Origin: Cyanobium sp. M30B3
GTDB taxonomy: Bacteria; Cyanobacteriota; Cyanobacteriia; PCC-6307; Cyanobiaceae
Assembly (NCBI GenBank): GCA_018399015.1
Contig: CP073761.1
Location: 2,046,001 to 2,110,000 of the forward strand
DNA length: 64,000 nt
Direction: 5' to 3'
The notes under the pieces were generated by a model, which saw only the letters and a list, made by a program, of their open reading frames with translations, was not told where the DNA came from and did not search any database. The translations under genes and the position numbers were made by a program. Positions 55,129 to 62,252 of this stretch are shown here, in pieces (positions within the stretch are counted from its first letter, which is position 1; each line of letters starts with the position of its first letter).

Positions 55129-56994
55129 GTGGCACGTCGCATCAACGCCCTGGCCCTGTTGGTTGGAGGAGTCACCTCCGTTGCCGGTGCAGCACCGATC
55201 GCAGCGCTGCCGGGCCTGGCAGAGACACGCCGCAGCGACGCTCCGAATCCATCGCAGCCCAGCCCCGAGCTGGAGCGCCTGGAGCGCAGCTGGCAGCGGC
55301 TGGATGCCGAGCTGCGCGCCCTCGACCAGCTGCTGCCCGCCGAACCCGAACCGGCGGTGCGCGACCTGCTGGGCACCCCGGAGCTGCCCGCCGCCCTGCT
55401 GCGCGCCAACCAGCCTGCCAGCGGCGACCTGCAGCCCGGCCAGGCCACGCCCGCGCCGCCCCTGGCCCTGCCCAGCCCCGAGCAACTGCAGCAGGGCAGC
55501 ATCGCCGGGCTCAGCCTGGAGCAGGCGCTGGCGCTCGCCTTCGCCAACAGCGCCAGCCTGCAGGGCCAGCGCGAGCAGGTGGCCGCGGCCCTGGCCCGCT
55601 TCCAGGCCGAGATGGGCAGCTACTGGCCCACGATCAGTGCCTTCGCCAGCGGCGGCTACGCGGGCAGCCGCAGCACCACCACCGCCAAAAAAGCCAACGA
55701 CACCCTCGGCTTCGGCCCCCAGTTCTCGCCCAGCGGCCTGCTCACCCCCAGCACTCCCTCCTCCAGCGCCGCCCAGCAGGGGGTGCCCACCGCCGGCCCC
55801 TTCTATGTGCCCAAGGGCGGTTCGGTGGCGGCGAGCAGCGGCGAGTGGGCCGTGGAGGGGGGCCTGCAGCTCAACTACGCCCTGCTGGACTTCGCCCGCA
55901 CCCCTGCGGTGCGGGCCGCCCGCGCCCGGCTGGAGCAGCAGCGCAACGCCTACGCCAACCAGCTGCGCAGCCTGCAGCTGCAGGTGAGCGAGGCCTACTA
56001 CCAGCTCCAGCAGAGCGAGCAGCTGGTGCGCGTCTACGACGCCAACCTGCGCAACGACCTGGTGCTGCTGCAGGAGAGCCTCGATCTGCAGCAGGCCGGT
56101 CTGGTGCCGCGGCTGGATGTGCTGCGCCGCCGTGCCAGCCAGGCGGCGGGCGAGGAAAGCCTGATCCAGGCCCTGGCCGACCGGGCGGTGGCGCGGCGGC
56201 AGCTGGCGGTGCTCCTCAACCTGCCGCCGGCCATCACCCCCAGCGCCAGCGACCCGATCGCGGTGCAGCCGCGCTGGCCGCTCAACCTCGAGCAGAGCCT
56301 GCTGGAGGCCTACCGGGGCAACCCGGAACTGGAGGCGATCCTGGCCACCCGCACGGCCCTGGCCGAGCAGAGCCAGGCCACCGCAGCCGCGCTGCTGCCG
56401 AAGCTCTCCCTGTTCGCCGCGGCGGGGGGCAGCAGCTCCCAGACCAGCCTGGACAACTTCACGCTCGGCGGTGGCGGCTGCTGCGGCTCGACCGCCCTGC
56501 CCCTGAGCACCAGCAACGGCTGGGACTGGTCGGTGGGACTGGCCTTCACCTGGCTGCTGTTCGATGCGGGCAGCACCGCCGGCCAGGCCAGGGCCCTGGC
56601 CCGCCAGGACGCCGCAGCCGCCCAGCAGTACGCCGCCAACCGCAACACCATCCGCCTGCGCATCGAGCAGGCCTTCTTCAACCACGAGGCCAGCCTGGCC
56701 AAGCTCAGCTCGGCGCGGCGCGGGGTGGCCGCTGCCCTGGAGGCCTTCCGCGATGTGCGCCTGCGCTACAGCACCGGCCTCTCCAGCGAGGTGGATGTGT
56801 CGGTGACCCAGGAGCAGCTGATCGACAGCCTGGTGCGGCGCCTCAACGCCACGGTGGACGTGAACATCACCTACGCCCAGTTGCTGCGTGAACTGTTGCC
56901 GGTGCCACGGGATCCATCGCAGCCGGTTCAGCCCCAGCTGCAGTGGCCCCCTCAGGCCCCCGGCCGGGACGACCACCAGCGCTCGACCCGGTAG
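55129..56994 (+). CDS. TolC-like outer-membrane efflux protein
   Basis: About 621 residues from GTG 55129. A signal peptide (LALLVGGVTSVAGAAPIAAL) and a linker come first. Two OEP repeats follow: SLEQALALAFANSASLQGQR with long coiled-coil helices, and LEQSLLEAYRGNPELEAILA with the same pattern, ending RLRYSTGLSSEVDVSVTQEQ. It forms the outer-membrane channel of tripartite pumps, probably used by the FUSC pair or the ABC exporter. Confidence 0.9.
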   Translation: MARRINALALLVGGVTSVAGAAPIAALPGLAETRRSDAPNPSQPSPELERLERSWQRLDAELRALDQLLPAEPEPAVRDLLGTPELPAALLRANQPASGDLQPGQATPAPPLALPSPEQLQQGSIAGLSLEQALALAFANSASLQGQREQVAAALARFQAEMGSYWPTISAFASGGYAGSRSTTTAKKANDTLGFGPQFSPSGLLTPSTPSSSAAQQGVPTAGPFYVPKGGSVAASSGEWAVEGGLQLNYALLDFARTPAVRAARARLEQQRNAYANQLRSLQLQVSEAYYQLQQSEQLVRVYDANLRNDLVLLQESLDLQQAGLVPRLDVLRRRASQAAGEESLIQALADRAVARRQLAVLLNLPPAITPSASDPIAVQPRWPLNLEQSLLEAYRGNPELEAILATRTALAEQSQATAAALLPKLSLFAAAGGSSSQTSLDNFTLGGGGCCGSTALPLSTSNGWDWSVGLAFTWLLFDAGSTAGQARALARQDAAAAQQYAANRNTIRLRIEQAFFNHEASLAKLSSARRGVAAALEAFRDVRLRYSTGLSSEVDVSVTQEQLIDSLVRRLNATVDVNITYAQLLRELLPVPRDPSQPVQPQLQWPPQAPGRDDHQRSTR

Positions 56995-57161
56995 AGCAGC
57001 ACCACCACCAGCACCACCAGCCAGAACCAGAGCTCCGGCGGATTGGCGTTGAACAGGATCACCAGCAGCACCACCTCGGCCACCAGCCAGGGGAACTCCT
57101 GGCGCAGCAGCGGGTTGCGGATCTCAGGAAGCTGGAGAGGACGTCTCGGCGGCGGTGTCAT
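56952..57161 (-). CDS. Small membrane protein
   Basis: A 69-residue protein with two membrane helices (WLVAEVVLLVILFNA and WFWLVVLVVVLLYRVERWW). It overlaps the end of the HlyD-like gene by ATGA and, tail to tail, the TolC gene by 43 bases. Probably a partner of the HlyD-like protein. Family not recognised. Confidence 0.7.
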   Translation of the reverse strand: MTPPPRRPLQLPEIRNPLLRQEFPWLVAEVVLLVILFNANPPELWFWLVVLVVVLLYRVERWWSSRPGA

Positions 57162-58495
57162 GGCAGGGTGCCGGGCTGGCGCAGGGAGGGGCGGTCCCAG
57201 CGGCGGTCGATGCGGGTGGTGCGGTAGCCGCCGGTGAGCGAGCGCAGACCCGGGATCACGTAGCTCAGCGGCGAGCGCCACTCCACGTAGGCGTAGGTCT
57301 GCACGGTGAGGCCCTCGCGGATCGGGAACACGCCGCTGCCGCCCGAGAGGGTCCAGCGGAAGCCATCCACGCTGGCGGGATCCTTCTCGAGCTCGATGTC
57401 GGCGCGCATCACCGGACCGTTCTTGGTGAGCTCCTGGGCCAGCTGGGGGTTGCCGATCGTGGTGGAGATGTCCTCCTCGGTTGCCGGCAGGGTGAGCACC
57501 TCGCCCACCTTGCCCACGATCCCGCCGAAGCGGCCGCGCTGGTTCCAGAGGGGCACCACCTCCACCGGCAGGCCGGGGGGCAGGCGGCGGGCATCGGCGG
57601 GGGCGAAGTAGGCCACGGCCCTGAGGGGCCGGTCGCCGACGGCGGGCCGATCCGGCCGGCCGATCGTGCCCAGGCGCTGGCCCGTGGCCACGGTCTGGCC
57701 CGGAATCACCTGCAGGTCGAGCACCCGGCCGTCGCGCTCGGCCAGCACCTTGCCGTCATAGGCGATCTTGGCTTCGGTGACCTGGATCTCACGCCTGAGG
57801 TCGTCGATCTGATAGCGGCGCTGCAGGGCCTGGGTCTCGATCTCCAGCTTCACCTGCTCGTAGTTGGTGACCACCTCCTTTTCCTGGATGCGAATGTTGT
57901 CCAGGTTCACGCCTGTGCTGGTGAGGCCCTGTTCCGCGCCCACCACCTCCGAGGAGAGGGGGGCCACCACCTCCCGTTTGGCGAGCCACTCCAGGTTGCG
58001 CAGCTTGGAGGCGTAGGTGTCCTGCAGTTGGCCGTAGCGCTGGCGGTCGTTGGCGAGCTTGGCCAGGGAGGTCTCGAGGGAGCGCCGCTCGGTGCTGAGG
58101 CGCTGGGCATCGCGCTGATCGAGCTGGGCGTTGTGGCGCTCCAGCTGGCGCAGGTTGCCGCGCTGCTGCTCGAGCTGGCGCTCCAGCACCGGCAGGTAGA
58201 GGGTCATCAGCACCTGGCCGCGCCGCACCCGCTCGCCCACCTTCACCGGGATCTCGCGCACCTGGCCGCCGGCGCGGGCGTCGAGGATGCCGGCGTTGTC
58301 TGGATAGATGAGCACGCCGGTGCCGCTCACCTCGGTGGGCACAGGCCAGAACAGGGCCCAACAGCCCAGGGCGCCGCCCACCGCCGCCAGACAGAGGCCC
58401 ACCTGGGCGTGATCCGTCAGCCCCCGAGCCCGGGCCTGGCCCGCTGCGGCTGGCGGCCCGGCTGGAGCGGCGGCGGGAGCGGGGATCTGACGCAT
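57158..58495 (-). CDS. HlyD-family secretion protein (NHLM-type)
   Basis: About 445 residues: a membrane helix (ALGCWALFWPVPTEVSGTGV), lipoyl half (GGQVREIPVKVGERVRRGQV), a long coiled coil (QLEQQRGNLRQLERHNAQLD), second lipoyl half (ERDGRVLDLQVIPGQTVATG) and a C-terminal beta domain. It resembles the adaptor of NHLM peptide-export systems, but no NHLM peptidase-ABC or precursor is in this window. ATG 58495 or 58507 is the start; the frame extends to 58663. Confidence 0.8.
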   Translation of the reverse strand: MRQIPAPAAAPAGPPAAAGQARARGLTDHAQVGLCLAAVGGALGCWALFWPVPTEVSGTGVLIYPDNAGILDARAGGQVREIPVKVGERVRRGQVLMTLYLPVLERQLEQQRGNLRQLERHNAQLDQRDAQRLSTERRSLETSLAKLANDRQRYGQLQDTYASKLRNLEWLAKREVVAPLSSEVVGAEQGLTSTGVNLDNIRIQEKEVVTNYEQVKLEIETQALQRRYQIDDLRREIQVTEAKIAYDGKVLAERDGRVLDLQVIPGQTVATGQRLGTIGRPDRPAVGDRPLRAVAYFAPADARRLPPGLPVEVVPLWNQRGRFGGIVGKVGEVLTLPATEEDISTTIGNPQLAQELTKNGPVMRADIELEKDPASVDGFRWTLSGGSGVFPIREGLTVQTYAYVEWRSPLSYVIPGLRSLTGGYRTTRIDRRWDRPSLRQPGTLP

Positions 58496-58527
58496 GGGCG
58501 CAATCATGCAGGAACCGCGCCCCGCTG

Positions 58528-58977
58528 TCAGCCGGCCGCCTGCCAGGCCCGCAGGGTGGCCAGCTGCTCCGGCAGGGGGCAGGTGGGGGGGTGGACCCGC
58601 TTGAGGTAGTCGAGGGCGTCGATGAAGGAGAGGCGGCGGCGGCGGATCAGCCAGGCCATGCACACCAGGGGGGAGCGCTCCACCCCCGCCTGGCAGTGCA
58701 CATACACCGGACCCAGGGGAGCCAGCTCGGCCAGCTGCTCCACGGCCTGGCGGAACTCGGCCAGCTCGGGCGGCCGGCCGGCCTTGTGGTCGGGCAGCAC
58801 ACAGCGGCGCCAGTGGAAGCGCTCGGCCAGGCCGGCCGGCGGCGGCGCCTCCTCGGCGCTGCAGAGGCTGAGCACGGCCACCACCCCCTGCTCCTGCAGA
58901 TCCTGCAGATGCTGTTCATCCAGGGGTGCGGGCCCCACCGCCAGCTCGCCGCGCAGCACCCAGCTGGGGTGGAGCAT
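58528..58977 (-). CDS. Dual-specificity/tyrosine protein phosphatase
   Basis: A 149-residue DSP-fold phosphatase with the active loop VHCQAGVERSPLVCM (HCxxGxxRS: Cys nucleophile and Arg). The general-acid Asp may be in PDHKAGR. It overlaps the stop of the Wza-like gene by one base (TGATG), so they are co-expressed. It may dephosphorylate tyrosine residues on the Wzc-like kinase at 62253, as Wzb does in other systems; this is inferred. Confidence 0.87.
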   Translation of the reverse strand: MLHPSWVLRGELAVGPAPLDEQHLQDLQEQGVVAVLSLCSAEEAPPPAGLAERFHWRRCVLPDHKAGRPPELAEFRQAVEQLAELAPLGPVYVHCQAGVERSPLVCMAWLIRRRRLSFIDALDYLKRVHPPTCPLPEQLATLRAWQAAG

Positions 58978-60092
58978 CAGCGGTTGCGGTCGTCGATCAG
59001 ATCCAGCAGGGTCCAGGCGTTCACCAGGCCGGTGAGCGGCTGGGTGATGGCGCCGATGGCGTCGCTGGTGACGGCCAGGGCGCTGCGGTTCACGATCACG
59101 GTGTCGCGGTCGCGCAGGGGAGGGTTCTTGGCGTTGGAGGCCCCCAGGCTGTAGTTGATGCGGAAGCGCTCGCGGGTGGCGGTGCCGTTGCGGTTGATCC
59201 GCACCAGTTGCACGTCACTGGTGTTGGCCCGCCATTGCTGGGGGCCACCTGCGGCCAGGATCGCCTGGATCAGGGGGGTGTTGGCGGGGATGGCAACGCT
59301 GCCGGGCGACTTCACCTCACCCACCACATTCACCGTGATGGTGGTGGGGGCCAGGGTGGTGGAGGAGAGCTCGATCGCCTCGGCCACCGGCTCCTCGGCC
59401 TTGATCACGCGAATGGTGTCGCCGTCGAACAGCAGGGGGTTCTGGGCCTGGTCGCCGTCGAACACCAGGGCCAGCAGGTTGAGGCGGGTGCGCTTGAACA
59501 GCGGCTGGTCGCCGGGCAGCCGCCGCTGCAGCACCACCTGGCGCAGGTCGGCCTGGTCGGTGATGCCCCCCGCCTTCTGGATGGCGTCCACCAGCGTGGG
59601 CAGACCGGAGATGCCAACGGCCGCTTCCGTGCGGGAGGCCTCGGAGGTGGTGAGGGTGTAGAGGCCCTGGCGTTCCACCTCACCCACCACGGCCACCCGC
59701 AGGGGGCGGGGACGGGTGACGATCAGCTGCAGGTCGGGGCGCAGCAGCTGGCGGGCATAGAGCGACTGCAACCAGAGGCTGGCCTGGGAGAGGGTGAGGC
59801 CGGTGAGCCGCACGTTGCCCAGCAGGGGCAGGCTGGCGGTGCCGTCGTTCAAGATATCCAGTTCAGTGCTGAGCGAGCTCTCGATCAGGAATCGCACACT
59901 GAGGCCATCACCCGCACCGAGGATGTAGGCGTCGTCCTGGAGCAGCTCCGGCGTGAGCTCGGCCGAGGTGGGGGACTGCACCACTCCCAGGCTGCTGGCC
60001 CCCGGCGGCGTTGGGGTGGCCTGGGCGAGGCCAGGCAGAGGAGCCAGAGCGAAGCAGAGGAGGGCGGGAGAGAAGCGGCGACGCAACGACAT
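58977..60092 (-). CDS. Wza-like polysaccharide export protein
   Basis: A 371-residue outer-membrane export protein with signal peptide (LLCFALAPLPGLAQA), a polysaccharide export domain (AYILGAGDGLSVRFLIESSL) and SLBB domains (VAVVGEVERQGLYTLT; VNVVGEVKSPGSVAIPANTP). It builds the channel for exopolysaccharide. No lipobox Cys is seen. It is divergent from the barrel-protein gene at 60218. Confidence 0.92.
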   Translation of the reverse strand: MSLRRRFSPALLCFALAPLPGLAQATPTPPGASSLGVVQSPTSAELTPELLQDDAYILGAGDGLSVRFLIESSLSTELDILNDGTASLPLLGNVRLTGLTLSQASLWLQSLYARQLLRPDLQLIVTRPRPLRVAVVGEVERQGLYTLTTSEASRTEAAVGISGLPTLVDAIQKAGGITDQADLRQVVLQRRLPGDQPLFKRTRLNLLALVFDGDQAQNPLLFDGDTIRVIKAEEPVAEAIELSSTTLAPTTITVNVVGEVKSPGSVAIPANTPLIQAILAAGGPQQWRANTSDVQLVRINRNGTATRERFRINYSLGASNAKNPPLRDRDTVIVNRSALAVTSDAIGAITQPLTGLVNAWTLLDLIDDRNR

Positions 60093-60217
60093 CCGGGATC
60101 AGCGCGGCCGTGAATCTGGGCAGCCAGAGATTAACCCGTAGCAGACGTGGAACGGATCGGCGCAGGACCGCTACATTGCTGCAGCTCCCGAGTGGTGGAT
60201 TGGCTTTTCCAGCGCCT

Positions 60218-61678
60218 ATGGCAGTGCCGGTTGGCATGGTGGCTGGACTGAGCCTGGCCCTCCAGCCGGTGGCGGCCATGGAGCAGGCGATCCGTGTCGA
60301 AACGCCCAGCGCGCCACTGCCGGGCACCCCGGCGATCCGGCCGCCCATGCCGCCTCCAGTGCCGAGGCTGGCGCCCAGGGAGCCGACCGCCCCGCCCCGC
60401 TGGCAGATGGTGGAGGAGCCAGCGCCATCCCGCTGGGCAGGGCCTGACGCAACCGGGGCCGCCGCGGGGGTTCCCAGCCCCGCTTCCACGGCGCTGAGCT
60501 GGGAACTGGTGGTGCCGGTGGTGGCCGACTCCCCGGAACAACCTGCGGCAGCAGAGCCCCAGATCGCGGCCGAACCCACCTGGGAGCCGATCCTGCCCGG
60601 CGAGGAAATCACCCCCGCCGACGTGGCCCGCCAGGTGGAGGCCGAGGAGGCCGCCCGGCAGGAGGCCCTGGCGGAACTGGAGCCGCAGCAGCCGGAGCCC
60701 ACCTTCGGCGGCTTCCGCGATCTCTACCGGGGCAAGCGCTGGTATCCCTCGATCAGCACGATCGTGCCGATGGGATTCGGGCCCTCAGGCTTCATGGCGG
60801 GCATCGGCTTCTCCGGTGCCGACTGCCGGCCGGAATCGCGCACCTGCACCCGCTTCTCCAGCGTGAGCGCCGAATCGATCCGAGAGGTGGGCGAGGCCGT
60901 GCTGGACGGCTACCTGGGCTTCGGTGACTCCAGCAAGAGCGTGGGGGTGCTGATCACCCAGACGTCCGGTGGCACTTACCGTGCCAGCGAGCGGGGCAAC
61001 ACCTTTGAACGGATGCAGACCGGCTTTGCCCTGAGCCGCAACTTCGGCCCCGACACGGCCCTCAAGCTGGGCGCCGAGGGAGCCCTTCCCTGGGATCAAC
61101 AGGAGTACGAACAGGCCTTCCAGATTGAGGTACCCAAGAGCGCCTTTGCCGTGATCTCCCATCGCATCAGGCTGAAGGGCGATCCGGCCGAAGCGCAGGC
61201 AGACCCCGGGGCCAATCCGGAACCGATCCGCTGGTTTCCGGATCTGTACCTCACCGCTGGCCTGGGCAATGGGGTGTTTCGCCCCAGCGATGCGGTGATC
61301 CGCTCCCAGATCCGGGAGGTGAAGCGAGCCGGCTGCTGGAATGCGCCCTGCACCAACGAACGCGTCAAGCGGGCCCTCACGCAAGGCACCGAATGGGGCA
61401 CCCCCTATCCGATCGGAGCGATCGCCCTGGCGATCACCGACCAACTGAATCTGATCACGGAATGGACTGGCCGCAATCTCAATCTCTCCGTGAGCATTCA
61501 GCCCTTCCGGAACATTGGCTTCACGATCACTCCAGGCATCGGCAATCTGGTGCGCAACAGCGACTACAACAATGGCTTTGCCAAAGACAACATCGACTGT
61601 CAGGGCTGTGATTTCGGCAACGCCGTGACTGATCGGCCGATTTTCTATCTGCGCTCGATGATCAGTTTTCGTTTCTAG
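60218..61678 (+). CDS. Outer-membrane beta-barrel-like protein
   Basis: About 486 residues from ATG 60218 with signal peptide (VGMVAGLSLALQPVAA) and a Pro-rich linker of ~130 residues. The rest is rich in beta strands (YPSISTIVPMGFGPSGFMAG, SVGVLITQTSGGTYR, FAVISHRIRLKG) and ends in MISFRF; a terminal Phe is typical of outer-membrane barrel insertion signals. No family is recognised. The location beside Wza and Wzc genes suggests a role in exopolysaccharide export. Its last 7 codons are repeated in tandem after the stop. Confidence 0.8.
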   Translation: MAVPVGMVAGLSLALQPVAAMEQAIRVETPSAPLPGTPAIRPPMPPPVPRLAPREPTAPPRWQMVEEPAPSRWAGPDATGAAAGVPSPASTALSWELVVPVVADSPEQPAAAEPQIAAEPTWEPILPGEEITPADVARQVEAEEAARQEALAELEPQQPEPTFGGFRDLYRGKRWYPSISTIVPMGFGPSGFMAGIGFSGADCRPESRTCTRFSSVSAESIREVGEAVLDGYLGFGDSSKSVGVLITQTSGGTYRASERGNTFERMQTGFALSRNFGPDTALKLGAEGALPWDQQEYEQAFQIEVPKSAFAVISHRIRLKGDPAEAQADPGANPEPIRWFPDLYLTAGLGNGVFRPSDAVIRSQIREVKRAGCWNAPCTNERVKRALTQGTEWGTPYPIGAIALAITDQLNLITEWTGRNLNLSVSIQPFRNIGFTITPGIGNLVRNSDYNNGFAKDNIDCQGCDFGNAVTDRPIFYLRSMISFRF

Positions 61679-61740
61679 ATGATCAGTTTCCGTTTCTAGA
61701 TGATCAGTTTCCGTTTCTAGATGATCAGTTTCCGTTTCTA
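61658..61740 (+). repeat. Four tandem 21-bp units duplicating the gene end
   Basis: Units start at 61658, 61679, 61700 and 61721. Each is atgatcagtttccgtttcta plus a final g (the first has one t-for-c change), i.e. codons for MISFRF and a stop. The last unit ends TAATG, with the A of the next gene's ATG completing the stop. The units do not alter the protein, and all keep an ATG and a stop. Confidence 0.95.
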
Positions 61741-62187
61741 ATGGCCTCCCCCCCAAGAGCAATCAGCCAGCGGGCCCAAGCGGCGCCAGCGGGGCCGGCG
61801 GCGCGCCCGCCAGCTGTTCTGTCCGGCCCATCCGGAAACGGTCGCCGCCACCCGCTGCATCTGCTCACACCCGAGGAGCTGCGCCAGCAGGAGATCGGCG
61901 ACAAGCGGGCCCGGCTGGTGATCCAGAGCTATCCGGTGCTGGTGCTCCACAACGAGTGGCTGGAGGAGCTGCACTGCCCCAGCTGTGGTGCCAACCACGG
62001 GTGTCACGTGGTGAGGCGGGAGGACGGCACCTTTGCTGTGCGCTGGGCGCCGCGGGAGCCGTGGGAGCAGGTGGCCCACGTGGATCCCCTGGTGCCCAAC
62101 CCGAGCGTGGGGGAATTCACCCGCCGCCAGGCCCGCGCCGGCGGGCGCCGCCGGGATGGCCGGCGCCTGTTTGATCCGGACCTCTGA
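61741..62187 (+). CDS. Conserved hypothetical protein with CxxC motif
   Basis: A 148-residue protein: basic, disordered N-terminus; HPLHLLTPEELRQQEIGDKR; then ELHCPSCGANHGCHVVRRED, with Cys residues that could bind zinc; and a C-terminal Arg-rich end. Start ATG 61741 shares a base with the last tandem repeat unit. Family not recognised; it probably belongs to the exopolysaccharide transcript. Confidence 0.72.
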   Translation: MASPPRAISQRAQAAPAGPAARPPAVLSGPSGNGRRHPLHLLTPEELRQQEIGDKRARLVIQSYPVLVLHNEWLEELHCPSCGANHGCHVVRREDGTFAVRWAPREPWEQVAHVDPLVPNPSVGEFTRRQARAGGRRRDGRRLFDPDL

Positions 62188-62202
62188 GGGGCACAGCAGC
62201 GC

Positions 62203-62232
62203 TTGATTCCAGGCGTGGAACCCACCTACAAT
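62203..62232 (+). promoter_or_regulatory. Predicted sigma70-type promoter before Wzc-like gene
   Basis: TTGATT (62203-62208), an 18-base spacer, and TACAAT (62227-62232), 20 bases before the GTG start at 62253. It lies after the stop of the previous gene. Confidence 0.55.
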
Positions 62233-62252
62233 CCACCAACCTGCCCGCTGCC

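Noticed and set aside
53674-56976. A 1100-codon minus-strand open frame
   Set aside because: Opposite to the FUSC and TolC genes, with skewed composition and no domain; high GC keeps the antisense frame open.
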